From Planctomycetota bacterium (GTDB lineage Bacteria; Planctomycetota; UBA1135; UBA2386): DNA of 32,089 nucleotides. Shown here piece after piece: positions 1-8,375 of the stretch. Within the stretch, counting starts at the first letter, position 1. The number at the start of each line of letters is the position of its first letter. Where the stretch lies: the NCBI GenBank assembly GCA_947444055.1, contig CANEYR010000044.1, positions 1-32,089 on the forward strand, given 5' to 3'. The notes under the pieces are model-generated. The model worked only from the letters and a program-made list of their open reading frames with translations, had not been told where the DNA came from and did no database searches. The translations under genes and the position numbers were made by a program.

Positions 1-375
1 GCCTTGTCGGGCGGCAGCGGCGATCTGCCGATCGCGGCCTTGGCGCGCCAGCCGATGGGACGCATGCGACGGGCGGCGTTGGTGCTCGGGCTGTTGTCGC
101 TCGCGGGCGTGCCACCAAGCCCCGGCTTCTTGGCCAAGCTGGCTGTGCTGCGGCACAGCTGGGATGCTGCTGGCGTCACCTGCACGGTCGTCGCCGCTTT
201 GGGTGGAGTGTTCGGGGCGCTGTTCTACCTGCGCCCAGTGCCCGAACTGCTCGGCGACCGCGCCACCTCAGGAACGGTGACCCCAGCCGCGGTGCGCGTC
301 GCGATCGCGATGGGTGCGCTAGTTTCCCTGCTCTGCATGCTCGCCCCGCAGTTTGCCGTTCGCCTCGCGAACTGA
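1..375 (+). CDS. nuoN: NADH-quinone oxidoreductase subunit N, C-terminal part (gene runs off the left edge)
   Basis: This is the end of a membrane subunit of respiratory complex I, one of the antiporter-like proton-pumping subunits (ND2/NuoN family). The visible 124 residues are open from the first base of the window and stop at TGA 373-375. The conserved stretch LSLAGVPPSPGFLAKL is characteristic of the NuoN/ND2 family, where it precedes a conserved transmembrane pair, and a Pro/Gly-rich turn is followed here by two further hydrophobic segments ending in LLCMLAPQFA. The N-terminal two thirds lie outside the window, so the start and the rest of the nuo operon cannot be judged. It is probably the last gene of its operon, because the next gene faces it and ends 12 bases away. 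NuoM or NuoL are less likely given the short C-terminus and this motif. Confidence 0.88.
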   Translation, partial: ALSGGSGDLPIAALARQPMGRMRRAALVLGLLSLAGVPPSPGFLAKLAVLRHSWDAAGVTCTVVAALGGVFGALFYLRPVPELLGDRATSGTVTPAAVRVAIAMGALVSLLCMLAPQFAVRLAN

Positions 376-386
376 GAGCCTCTCCG

Positions 387-1205
387 TCACTTCTTGACGG
401 CACCGGGATCGACCGTCTTCGTCGGCGGCGCTGCCGGGGCAGTCTTCGGCTTTGGCTGCCAGTTCTTCTCCTGCTCAACGAGCTCCGGAATCATCGCGCG
501 CAACGTCGCAGCGCGCGCTTCGGACGCTGGGTGCGTGGAAAGCCACTCCGGTTGTCCACTGCCGCCAAGCTTGGCCATGCGCTCCCACAACTTCGGGGCC
601 TCGTTGGGGTCGTAGCCAGCGCGGATCGCATACCGCAGCCCTTCGATGTCGGCCTCGCTCTCGTGGTCGCGCGAGAACGGCAACAGCACACCGACGTTGG
701 CACCCATGCCCATCGCCGCCATGACGCCGCCCTTCGCTTCCCCACTCATCTCCATCATGCCGAGCCCCGCTTCGAGAGCCGACATCGCCCCTTGCGTCAA
801 CGTGCCCTGCGTCATGCGTTTGCCACCGTGCCGCAGCACCGCGTGCGCGACCTCGTGGCCCATCACGACCGCGAGCCCAGCTTCATTCTGGGTGATCGGC
901 AGGATGCCGGTGTAGATCGCGATGCGCCCGTTCGGCAAGCAGAACGCATTCGGGATGTCGGCCTTCAGCAGTCGCGCCTCCCACTTGAAGTCCTCGTCGC
1001 ACGCCGCGGCGATCTTCTTCGCCACTCGCTGCACCATCTGCGCATCCTTCGAGGTGGCGTCGATGCCTTGCGTCGCCTTGGTCGCTTCCTCGTAGGCCTG
1101 CGCGCTCAGCGGCTCCAGCTGTTCATCGGTGTAGAAGTTGAGGTTGGCGCAGGCGGGCAGCAGGGCGAGCAGCAGGGTTAGCACGAGACGCTTCAGGTTC
1201 CACAT
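387..1205 (-). CDS. M48-family zinc metalloprotease, lipoprotein
   Basis: A 272-residue periplasmic protease of the M48 (Oma1/BepA/LoiP-like) family. The start is placed at ATG 1205 because it gives a typical lipoprotein signal: Lys-Arg, a Leu-rich core and the lipobox LLPAC with Cys19. The zinc site HEVAH is at residues 117-121 inside GHEVAHAVLRHGG, and the downstream SRDHESEAD (about 178-186) supplies the third zinc ligand and the usual E-x-E-A-D signature. Met-rich helices lie between them. Such proteins act in envelope protein quality control; the actual substrate is unknown. The reading frame continues far upstream without a stop, but that extension would cross the thiolase promoter and gene. 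A -10-like TAACAT (complement of 1214-1219) lies 8 bases before the ATG. The gene converges on nuoN and diverges from the thiolase. Confidence 0.9.
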   Translation of the reverse strand: MWNLKRLVLTLLLALLPACANLNFYTDEQLEPLSAQAYEEATKATQGIDATSKDAQMVQRVAKKIAAACDEDFKWEARLLKADIPNAFCLPNGRIAIYTGILPITQNEAGLAVVMGHEVAHAVLRHGGKRMTQGTLTQGAMSALEAGLGMMEMSGEAKGGVMAAMGMGANVGVLLPFSRDHESEADIEGLRYAIRAGYDPNEAPKLWERMAKLGGSGQPEWLSTHPASEARAATLRAMIPELVEQEKNWQPKPKTAPAAPPTKTVDPGAVKK

Positions 1206-1284
1206 GGCGGGCCATGTTACGGCGTGTCGAAGCAGCCTGCATAGGGGCGGTGCGAGGGATGGGGGAACGGCAGGCAGGTCGATC

Positions 1285-1313
1285 TTGCACGGGGTGGATC
1301 GTTCTTCGATGCT
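1285..1313 (+). promoter_or_regulatory. Candidate sigma-70-type promoter of the thiolase gene
   Basis: TTGCAC at 1285-1290, a 17-base spacer and GATGCT at 1308-1313, only 6 bases before ATG 1320. The -10 match is weak. If used, the transcript would start at or next to the start codon. The call rests on spacing and on the similar layout before other genes in the window. Confidence 0.35.
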
Positions 1314-1319
1314 GGTCGG

Positions 1320-2519
1320 ATGCGACCAGAATTGGTGATCGTCGGTGGTGCGCGCACCGCCATGGCGGAGTACTCCGGCACGCCCGGCTTCGGCAAGTTC
1401 AAGGACATCTCGGCCATCGACCTCGCGGCCCACGCGGCGAAAGCGGCCCTGCAACGCTGTGGCGTCAAGGCGGAGATGGTCGACGAGACCTTCGTCGGCA
1501 ACGCCGCCCAGAGCAGCAGCGACGCGATCTACGGTGCGCGCCACGTGGCGTTGAAGGCTGGCGTGCCGATCGACAAGCCGGCGCTGACGGTCAATCGCCT
1601 GTGCGGCTCAGGCATTCAGTCCGTGCTCTCGGCCGCCCACACGATCCTCGCTGGCGAAGCGCAGCTGTGCTTGGCGGGCGGCATGGAGAACATGAGCCAG
1701 GTGCCGCACGTGATCCGTGGCGCGCGCGAAGGCTTTCGCTTTGGCCAAGAGCAGAAGATCGAGGACCTGCTGTTCGCCGCTCTCTACGACCCGTTCTGCA
1801 AGTTCTTCATGGCCCAGACCGCCGAGAACATCGCCAAGATGATCGGCATCTCGCGGCAGGAGCAGGATGAGTACGCCTTGCGCAGCCACCAACTCGGGGC
1901 GGCGGCCGTGAAGGCAGGCAAGTTCGCGGCTGAGATCGCGCCGATCACACTCACCATCGGCAAGAAGGAAGTCGTCGTCGACCAGGACGACCACATCAAG
2001 CCGGAGACCACGTTGGAGGCACTCGCTGGTTTGCGGGCGGCGTTCGGCAAAGAGGGCACGGTGACGGCGGGCAACGCCTCGGGCATCGTTGATGGCGCCG
2101 CGATGCTGGTGGTGACGACGGCAGAGCGCGCCAAAGAGCTAGGCTTGCGGCCCAAGGCCCGCATTCGTTCGTGGGGGCTCGCCGGTGTCAAGCCCGAGAT
2201 CATGGGCATTGGCCCGGTGCCGGCGATCCAGCGCGCGTGCCAGAAAGCTGGCCTGAAGGTCGCCGATCTCGATCTGATCGAGATCAACGAGGCGTTCTCG
2301 GCGCAGTACCTCGGTTGCGAGAAGGAGCTGAAGCTCGACCGCAACAAGTGCAACGTCAACGGTGGCGCCATTGCCCTCGGCCATCCGCTCGGCGCCACGG
2401 GCGCGCGCTTGCTGCTGACGTTGGTGCGCGAGATGGAGCAGAGTGGCAAGGCGCTTGGCTGCGCCTCGGCCTGCATCGGCGGCGGTCAGGGCATCGCCAT
2501 GATTTTGGAGAAGGTGTGA
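1320..2519 (+). CDS. Acetyl-CoA C-acyltransferase (thiolase)
   Basis: A full-length 399-residue thiolase that condenses or cleaves acyl-CoA (acetoacetyl-CoA or 3-ketoacyl-CoA). The catalytic triad is visible: nucleophilic Cys95 in VNRLCGSGIQSV, His355 in GGAIALGHPLGATGAR, and Cys385 in SACIGGGQGIA near the C-terminus. The NEAF motif is at 323-326 and GGMENMS at 120-126. The length matches the family (about 390-400). ATG 1320 gives the usual beta-strand opening PELVIVGGARTAMA. Its stop overlaps the start of the next gene by one base, so the two are translationally coupled. Whether it works in fatty-acid degradation or in a biosynthetic condensation cannot be told from sequence; its partner is an aconitase-type dehydratase rather than beta-oxidation genes. 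Confidence 0.95.
   Translation: MRPELVIVGGARTAMAEYSGTPGFGKFKDISAIDLAAHAAKAALQRCGVKAEMVDETFVGNAAQSSSDAIYGARHVALKAGVPIDKPALTVNRLCGSGIQSVLSAAHTILAGEAQLCLAGGMENMSQVPHVIRGAREGFRFGQEQKIEDLLFAALYDPFCKFFMAQTAENIAKMIGISRQEQDEYALRSHQLGAAAVKAGKFAAEIAPITLTIGKKEVVVDQDDHIKPETTLEALAGLRAAFGKEGTVTAGNASGIVDGAAMLVVTTAERAKELGLRPKARIRSWGLAGVKPEIMGIGPVPAIQRACQKAGLKVADLDLIEINEAFSAQYLGCEKELKLDRNKCNVNGGAIALGHPLGATGARLLLTLVREMEQSGKALGCASACIGGGQGIAMILEKV
2507..2514 (+). promoter_or_regulatory. Ribosome binding site of the aconitase-type gene
   Basis: GGAGAAGG inside the last codons of the thiolase gene, 4 bases before the overlapping ATG at 2519. It fixes the start of the downstream gene and shows that this organism uses Shine-Dalgarno pairing at an internal cistron. 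Confidence 0.65.
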
Positions 2520-4483
2520 TGCGCGGCCAAACCGTCAAGTTCCCCGGCCGCGTGCTGCATCTGAGCGAGGACCCGCAGCAACTGACCTCGCAGCTCTACG
2601 ACGGCGCCAACCTGCCGCACGATCCGGCCCGCAAGCTGATCGACAACATCTCCACCGACGAGCTGACGCCAGGCTGGGTCTGCTACTACTACGACGAAAC
2701 GCTCGCGCGCTATTGCCTGGTCGGGTTGCGCGGCAACCTCATCAAGCAGGACGCGATCAAGAACGGCGGCTTCTCGGTGATCGTCAGCGGCATCTCCAAG
2801 GGCTGCGGCAGTTCGCGCGAGACGGCGCCCTACAGCGAATTGAAGGCGGGCATCCAGCTCGTCATCGCCAAGAACATCGAGAAGATCTACGGCCAGAACT
2901 GCCAGAACATCGGTCTGCTGACGTCGACCGACTTCTCACTGCTGCCGCGCATCGAACGCGGCGAAGCGATCCCGATCGAAGAGTTCACCCAAGGTCTCGA
3001 CCCGATCGCCGCCGAGATCGTGCGCCACGGTGGTTTGTTTGCCTACAACCAGGCCCGCCTCGCCGGCACGACGGTGCCGCCGCCGGTGTTGACGCCCGCG
3101 CGGCCGATGACGTTGTGCGAGAAGATCATCAGCAAGCGCGCCATTGCCGACGCCAAGACCGGGCGACTTGGCATCGCCGCGGTGAAGCCGGGGGATGCGC
3201 TGTTCGTGCGCACCGACGTGCGCTTCTCGCACGAATACGTGACCCCGATGGCGGAGGCGCTGTTTCGCATGGGGCTCGGTGTGGACGCCAAGGTCACCGA
3301 CCCACAATCGGTGTTCGCCTTCCGCGATCACTTGACCTTCCTCGATCGCATCATGCCCGAGGCCCACATCAAGATGGGCTTGCGCGAGCAGGCGGCGTCG
3401 CTAGCGACGGTGCAGGAAGCGTTCACCAAGAAGCACGGCGTCAAGCTCTACGGCGAAGTGCGTCGCGATGGCCACTTGGTCGGCAGCGAAGGCATCTGCC
3501 ACAACATCGTCATCGAAGACATCGCCGAGCCGGGCCAGCTCGTGACCGGCACCGACAGCCACACCTGCATGGCGGGAGCGCTCGGCTGCTTTGCATTCGG
3601 CGTCGGTTCGACCGACATGGCGAACAGCTGGTTCACCAAGGACGTGCGCGTCAAGGTGCCGGAGTCGGTGCGCGTCAACCTGCACGGCGAGATGCGCGCC
3701 GGCGTCTGCTCCAAAGACGTCATGCTGCACCTGCTTGCCGACGAGTTCTTCAAGACCGGGGCGGGCATCGGCAAGGTGCTCGAGTTCGGTGGGCCGGGCA
3801 CGATGGCGATGTCGCTCGATGAGCGCGCGACGTTGACCAACATGGCGGTGGAAGCGGGTGGCTTCACCGGCATCATCGAAGCCGACGACGTCATCGTCGA
3901 ATACATCGCAAACCTTCGCGGCACCGACCGCGCCAAGTTGCGGGCGCAGATCGTGAAGGCCGACCCCGGAGCCGCTTACTGCAGGACGATCGATATCGAT
4001 CTGGCAACGGTGCAGCCGACCGTGGCGACCCCCGGCGATCCGCGCAATGGCATCCCGCTGGCGACGCTGCGAGCGAAGGGCAAGACCAAGATCCATATCG
4101 CCTACGGTGGCTCGTGCACCGGCGGCAAGAAGGCGGACATGGACATGTACGCCGAGGTCGTGCGCAACGCGGTGAAGAAGAGCCGCACCCTGCAGGCGAA
4201 GACCTACATCCAGTTCGGCAGCCAGCGCATTCGCGACTACGCCCAGCAGATGGGCTACGTGCAGTTGTTCGAAGGTGCAGGCATAGAGCTGATCGACCCG
4301 AGCTGCGGCGCCTGCATCAAGGCGGGGCCTGGCGTGTCGTTCACGGCGGACGAGGTCACAGTGTCGGCGATCAACCGCAACTTCCCCGGCCGGTCAGGCC
4401 CGGGGCAGGTCTATCTGGCGAGTCCGTACGTCGTCGTCGCCAGCGCCTTCCTTGGCTACGTCGGCGGGCCTGAGGAGCTGTGA
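2519..4483 (+). CDS. Aconitase/3-isopropylmalate dehydratase-type hydro-lyase, domain-swapped single chain
   Basis: A 654-residue 4Fe-4S hydro-lyase. The three expected cluster cysteines are Cys533 in GGSCTGGKKAD and Cys596 and Cys599 in DPSCGACIKAGPG; TGTDSHTC at 343-350 is the substrate-loop motif. The swivel (LeuD-like) domain is at the N-terminus, with SKGCGSSRETAP at 93-104 matching the GSSRE-x-AP anchor, and the LeuC-like large domain follows from about residue 205. In classical aconitases the swivel domain is C-terminal, so this chain has the reversed order. ATG 2519 overlaps the thiolase stop and has a good ribosome binding site; the frame is open further upstream but only as an antiphase shadow of the thiolase. 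Substrate is unknown: aconitate, isopropylmalate, homoaconitate or methylaconitate-like compounds are all possible. Pairing with a thiolase suggests a short acyl-CoA/tricarboxylate pathway, which is inference. Confidence 0.9.
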   Translation: MRGQTVKFPGRVLHLSEDPQQLTSQLYDGANLPHDPARKLIDNISTDELTPGWVCYYYDETLARYCLVGLRGNLIKQDAIKNGGFSVIVSGISKGCGSSRETAPYSELKAGIQLVIAKNIEKIYGQNCQNIGLLTSTDFSLLPRIERGEAIPIEEFTQGLDPIAAEIVRHGGLFAYNQARLAGTTVPPPVLTPARPMTLCEKIISKRAIADAKTGRLGIAAVKPGDALFVRTDVRFSHEYVTPMAEALFRMGLGVDAKVTDPQSVFAFRDHLTFLDRIMPEAHIKMGLREQAASLATVQEAFTKKHGVKLYGEVRRDGHLVGSEGICHNIVIEDIAEPGQLVTGTDSHTCMAGALGCFAFGVGSTDMANSWFTKDVRVKVPESVRVNLHGEMRAGVCSKDVMLHLLADEFFKTGAGIGKVLEFGGPGTMAMSLDERATLTNMAVEAGGFTGIIEADDVIVEYIANLRGTDRAKLRAQIVKADPGAAYCRTIDIDLATVQPTVATPGDPRNGIPLATLRAKGKTKIHIAYGGSCTGGKKADMDMYAEVVRNAVKKSRTLQAKTYIQFGSQRIRDYAQQMGYVQLFEGAGIELIDPSCGACIKAGPGVSFTADEVTVSAINRNFPGRSGPGQVYLASPYVVVASAFLGYVGGPEEL

Positions 4484-4504
4484 GCACAGGAGGCCTAGAG
4501 CGGC

Positions 4505-4978
4505 CTAGAGCTCGGTTACAGCGCGTCGCGAGCTAGGGTTGGCGGCGCGGGCGACGCAGGCGGTCAGCAGCGCGGGCAGGCTCGCAACCACCAACCAGAA
4601 GGCGCCGGTCCAAGACGCCGAGACGCCGCCCAGATGCCCCGGGCCGTCGCGCCATTGCAACCCGAACGCGAGCACGGTGAGCACTACCAGCAGCAGGCAG
4701 GCGGGCCGCACGGCTTCCTGGGGCTGCTTGGTTGGGGTTTCCGCGAACGTCATGATCGCCACCAACGCACAGGTGCAAAGGCACGTGAACCCACCTGACG
4801 ATTGCCAACCTGGTGGACCGACGTAGTCACCAAAGAGGCTGGCGCACTGCACGCGGATCCACGGCAACAGCGATGACGCCGCGGCCAACAGGGCGCTGAC
4901 GAGCAGCACCGTGCGCCAGTGCGGCCATTGACGGCGGCGCCGCGGCACTGGCCATGACGAGGAGGCGAACGAGAACAC
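4505..4978 (-). CDS. Unknown integral membrane protein
   Basis: About 157 residues with four predicted transmembrane segments: VLLVSALLAAASSLLPWI, a Cys/Ala-rich segment after GGFTCLCTC, LLLVVLTVLAF and FWLVVASLPALLTACVA. The basic stretch PRRRRQ precedes the first one. I do not recognise a family. The start is uncertain: GTG 4978 is chosen because upstream residues look like antisense of the neighbouring gene, but the frame is open to ATG 5146 (213 residues), which would overlap the divergent gene by about 50 bases. It converges on the aconitase-type gene with 21 bases between the stops. Hydrophobic segments of realistic length and spacing are the main evidence that it is real. Confidence 0.55.
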   Translation of the reverse strand: MFSFASSSWPVPRRRRQWPHWRTVLLVSALLAAASSLLPWIRVQCASLFGDYVGPPGWQSSGGFTCLCTCALVAIMTFAETPTKQPQEAVRPACLLLVVLTVLAFGLQWRDGPGHLGGVSASWTGAFWLVVASLPALLTACVARAANPSSRRAVTEL

Positions 4979-5095
4979 GCCGCCGACGGTAGTCGCTGCT
5001 CGCCAGTTGCCAAGCCCCGCCGAGTCGCGGAACGAGACACCCAACCTCGTCCCGGAGCACAGCCAAAGGCCGAGCGCTGCCGAAAGACCGCACGG

Positions 5096-5902
5096 ATGTC
5101 CACCGACGATTGGGAACCGCTGCCACCGAACGAATTCTGCGCCCATCCGGGCGAGGCGGTGGATCTCAGGAAGCGAGCCCTCGCAGCGACGGTTGCAACG
5201 ACCGCGTCGGTGCCGACGGTCGCACCGCCGAAGGCCAGCTCGCCGCCAGTCGACAGCGCGCAGACGGAACGTGGCCTCGCCGAGTTGCGGGCCAAGATCG
5301 CCCAACACGAACCCTCCGCGAGTTTGATCGCCACCGTGCAGCGCGATGTCCTGCGCAAGGAACGTAAGCAACGCGCGGCGAAGGCTGCCGAGCTCGTCGC
5401 GACGGTCGTCTCGGTGGCCGGGCCAGCGCCCGTCGTCGTGGTCGACGAACAAACATGCAATCTCGATGGGCGCGAGTTGGAACCCTGGTTCAAAGACCTG
5501 CCCGCCGAGGAGCAGCTGCGCCTCCGCAACCAGTGGGCGCAGACGCGCCTGCGTGGCACCGACGGCTGGTTGCGACTGCATCGACGGCTCGGCCGGGCGT
5601 TGTGCCACGGGGCGTTGGTCTTCACCTTCATGGGCCTCTTCCAAGCGCTGCTGCTCGGCGGCTTCGGCTTGGTGCCGGTGCTGGCGGCGGTCGGCGCCAT
5701 CGCGGCAGGCTTGGCTGAGTTGGCGCGCGGCGACCGCTTCGTCTACGCCCTGGCAGGCGGCCTTGGCTATGTCGTCGTGATGGGGCCGGTCGTCCTCATT
5801 CAGCCCTTCGCCCTGTGCAGCTTGCTGTTCGCCGCCTACGGCATGGGCGCGATCGGCATGGAAGGCGAGATGCGACGCAGCGCTGGCTACAACGATTGCT
5901 GA
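5096..5902 (+). CDS. Unknown protein with C-terminal membrane domain
   Basis: A 268-residue protein of unknown function. Residues 1-90 are polar and Ala/Pro/Val-rich with a charged helical stretch (AELRAKIAQH to KERKQRAAK); a middle region contains ELEPWFKDLPAEEQLRLRNQW; the last about 90 residues carry three hydrophobic segments (LVFTFMGLFQALLLGGFGLV, VLAAVGAIAAGLAEL, and ALAGGLGYVVVMGPVVLI continuing into FALCSLLFAAYGMGAIG). The N-terminal 180 residues would therefore be cytoplasmic or form a soluble head. ATG 5096 is the only good start near the divergent neighbour. It ends 10 bases before a converging gene. No enzyme motif is visible. Confidence 0.65.
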   Translation: MSTDDWEPLPPNEFCAHPGEAVDLRKRALAATVATTASVPTVAPPKASSPPVDSAQTERGLAELRAKIAQHEPSASLIATVQRDVLRKERKQRAAKAAELVATVVSVAGPAPVVVVDEQTCNLDGRELEPWFKDLPAEEQLRLRNQWAQTRLRGTDGWLRLHRRLGRALCHGALVFTFMGLFQALLLGGFGLVPVLAAVGAIAAGLAELARGDRFVYALAGGLGYVVVMGPVVLIQPFALCSLLFAAYGMGAIGMEGEMRRSAGYNDC

Positions 5903-5912
5903 CGGCCCGCGA

Positions 5913-7052
5913 CTACGGCACCTGCACGCGCTCTTCGTTGGTCATGCCGGCGCGCAAGAACAGCGAACGCTGCACGCGCGGCTCGCCGTTGACGAAGACT
6001 TCGAATTGCCACGGCCCAGGTGTCACCGCTTCGGCGAGTTGCAGTTTGCCGAGGCCTGGCACGACATCGATGGCGATCGCTTCCGCCAGTTCGCCGCGCA
6101 CGATCCACTTGCGCTGCACGGAGGGGCCGCCGGGAATGCGCAGGCTCAGCGTCGCCGTGCCAAACCGACTCGGGTCGTACGGCAGGCCCGCGTTGTCGAC
6201 CAGATCGATCGTGAGCAAGGCGCCCACTTCGAGCGGCACATCCTCGACGAAGCCGTTGTCCCCGGTCAGCGTGTAGGTGCGCAGGAAGGGCAGGAAGGGC
6301 AACAAGGAGCCGTCCTTGTCGGTGGCAACGATGCGAATGCCGTACTCCCCGGCCGCCAAGGTCGGCAGCACATAACGCCCGTCGCGGTCGCTGGCGCGCC
6401 GAGCCCACAGCGACGATCCGAGTTGCCACGTCGTCGCCGCGCCTTCAGCCGCCAGCGCGAACGCATCGACGCGCACGTGCTCGACCGGCTTGCTCGCCAC
6501 ATCGCGCACGTGCAGCGTGATGCCGGCGGCAGCTACGGCCGGGGCCAGGAACACGTCGACCGTCACCGCCGAGGCAGGTGCGGTCGGCACGATCAGTCCA
6601 TCGCGCACGAACGGCGCCAGACCATCCGCTTCGACCAGCAATTGGCCGACGGCACTTGGCTCGAGCGACAGTTCGGCGCGACCCGCGACCCCTTCGCCAC
6701 GCTGGGCGGCGAGGCTGTTGCGGAACTGCCAACGGAACGCTGGCACCATGCCGCGCGCCGCGAGGTCGCGCACGACCAGCACGACGTTGGGCGGCGTGGC
6801 CGCGGGAGACGGGGCCGCGGGAGACGGGTTGGTCGACGGCGAACGGGGCGTCGTCGTCCCCTCCGGCGGTGTGGTCGCGACCGGCGAACGCACGCTGCCC
6901 TGCTCGCTGCCCACGCTGCCAGCCGACGGCATCGTCGAAGCTGTCACTGGCGCGGGCGGTGGTGGTGCCGTGTCGTCGTCGCGCAGCAGCGTGAAGTAGG
7001 CACCGACGCCGAGCAACGCGAGCACTACCACCAAGACCAACGGAGTACGCAT
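5913..7052 (-). CDS. Membrane-anchored protein with carboxypeptidase-regulatory-like domain(s)
   Basis: A 379-residue protein with an N-terminal signal anchor (PLVLVVVLALLGVGAYF, about residues 4-20), a Pro/Thr/Ser-rich linker to about residue 88, then an exported beta-rich region. Segments such as GITLHVRDVASKPVEHVRV, followed by DRDGRYVLPTLAAGEYGIR, are typical of CarboxypepD_reg/SdrD-B-type beta-sandwiches: a variable strand, D-x-x-G-R-Y and LPAGEY. These are common in surface proteins of planctomycetes and Bacteroidetes and are usually structural or ligand-binding. ATG 7061, three codons upstream, is an equally good start. It lies 25 bases after the end of the transporter gene on the same strand, so the two may be cotranscribed. 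No catalytic residues are visible. Confidence 0.75.
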   Translation of the reverse strand: MRTPLVLVVVLALLGVGAYFTLLRDDDTAPPPPAPVTASTMPSAGSVGSEQGSVRSPVATTPPEGTTTPRSPSTNPSPAAPSPAATPPNVVLVVRDLAARGMVPAFRWQFRNSLAAQRGEGVAGRAELSLEPSAVGQLLVEADGLAPFVRDGLIVPTAPASAVTVDVFLAPAVAAAGITLHVRDVASKPVEHVRVDAFALAAEGAATTWQLGSSLWARRASDRDGRYVLPTLAAGEYGIRIVATDKDGSLLPFLPFLRTYTLTGDNGFVEDVPLEVGALLTIDLVDNAGLPYDPSRFGTATLSLRIPGGPSVQRKWIVRGELAEAIAIDVVPGLGKLQLAEAVTPGPWQFEVFVNGEPRVQRSLFLRAGMTNEERVQVP

Positions 7053-7077
7053 GCCCACCATCGTGAACGTTGGCGGC

Positions 7078-8313
7078 TCAGCGCGCGAGGGTTCCATGCC
7101 GAAGCCACAGCCACAGCGCGGCAATGGCCAACGTTGCCAGCGTGATCGGCACGCCCGTTCGACAATGTTCCAAGGCCCAACTGCGCCGCAACGGCGCCAC
7201 GCCAAGCCGAGTGGCTGCCTCGACGACGATCAGGTTCGCAATGGAGCCGACCAACAGCAGGTTGCCGGCCAGGGTCGTTGCCAACGCCAGGATGGGGCCA
7301 GCGAGTGGGGTATCGGCGGCGGGCAACAACAGCATCGTCAGCGGCACATTGGAGACTAGGTTGGAACCGACCACGCTGGTCGCAAACAGGGTGATTGGAT
7401 CGGCGACATCGAGTCCTTGCGCGCGCAACCACGCGAAGCCGTGGGCGGCATGCCCCGCTTGTGCGAAGGCGGCGTTGCAGATGAACAGTCCGGCGAACAG
7501 CAGTAGCAGCTGCCAGTCGACGAGGTCGAGCAGCGCGCGCGTGCGCACCCGGCGCGACAGCAAGCACAGTCCGCCGGCCGCCAGCGCTTGCACTTCGCGC
7601 GGCACGGGCAAGCACAACAGCCCCGCGATCAGGACCACCAACACGACGACGCCTTTGCTGGTCTGCCAGCGGTCAAACGGTTCCAGAGCGGCCGCGGGCA
7701 GCGGCAACGAGCGCGCCCACTGGCCGCGGTAGGCGCGCGCCAACACCACCCACACCACGAACAAGCCGGCCACTGCCGGCACCGCGCCATCGAGCAGGTA
7801 GCCGGCGAACGGCAGCGCCAGCTGCTGGCCGATCAGCATGTTCTGCGGGTTGCCGATCAAGGTCGCCGCCGAGCCGACGTTCGCCGCCGCCGCCAAGGCC
7901 AACAAGAATGGGACTGGGTCGAGGCCGCGCCGCCCACAGGTGTCGATGAGGACCGGCGCCATCGCCAAGCAGACGACATCGTTGGTGAGCACCGCCGACA
8001 ACAAGCCGGTCACCGCAATCAGTTCGCCAAGCAAGCGGGTGGGTGACGTTTGGCGCAAAGCGAGGCAACGAGTCAGGTGCGCGTAGAACCCGCTGCGCCG
8101 GAACTGCGCCGATACGACCATCAGCCCCAGCAGCAAGCCGATGGTGCCGACGTCGATCGCGCGCCAAGCCTGTTCACGGCTCAGCGCGCCAAAGAGCAGC
8201 AAAGCGGTGGCGCCAAGCCAGCAGGCGCCGGTGCGATCGAGCGCGAGACCCGGCACGCGGCCCGTGATCATCACTGCATAGACCGCGACGAAGACGACGA
8301 GCGACAGGTCCAC
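7078..8313 (-). CDS. ArsB/NhaD-type (ion transporter superfamily) permease
   Basis: A polytopic membrane protein of about 411 residues with roughly 11 hydrophobic segments. Two family signatures are visible: SAVLTNDVVCLAMAPVL in the first half, and ANVGSAATLIGNPQNMLIG, the re-entrant NxG-x-AT-x-IGNPQN loop of ArsB/NhaD/DASS-type carriers. A second-half repeat (NLVSNVPLTMLLLP and LAGNLLLVGSIANLIV) mirrors it, as expected for the inverted-repeat fold. The substrate may be Na+/H+, arsenite or an organic anion; no ars genes are nearby. The start is placed at GTG 8313, giving VDLSLVVFVAVYAVM; TTG 8337 is an alternative. It probably heads a unit with the anchored beta-sandwich protein downstream. 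Confidence 0.85.
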   Translation of the reverse strand: MDLSLVVFVAVYAVMITGRVPGLALDRTGACWLGATALLLFGALSREQAWRAIDVGTIGLLLGLMVVSAQFRRSGFYAHLTRCLALRQTSPTRLLGELIAVTGLLSAVLTNDVVCLAMAPVLIDTCGRRGLDPVPFLLALAAAANVGSAATLIGNPQNMLIGQQLALPFAGYLLDGAVPAVAGLFVVWVVLARAYRGQWARSLPLPAAALEPFDRWQTSKGVVVLVVLIAGLLCLPVPREVQALAAGGLCLLSRRVRTRALLDLVDWQLLLLFAGLFICNAAFAQAGHAAHGFAWLRAQGLDVADPITLFATSVVGSNLVSNVPLTMLLLPAADTPLAGPILALATTLAGNLLLVGSIANLIVVEAATRLGVAPLRRSWALEHCRTGVPITLATLAIAALWLWLRHGTLAR

Positions 8314-8375
8314 GGCCCGCACGCTACGGGCTGGCAAGGCGTCGGCAAAGTGTGCGCTGCGAAGCCCCGCGTTCC

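Noticed and set aside
4492..4510. Tandem 9-base repeat GGCCTAGAG between converging stops.
   Set aside because: Two short copies only; likely chance, with no hairpin plus T-run to make it a terminator.
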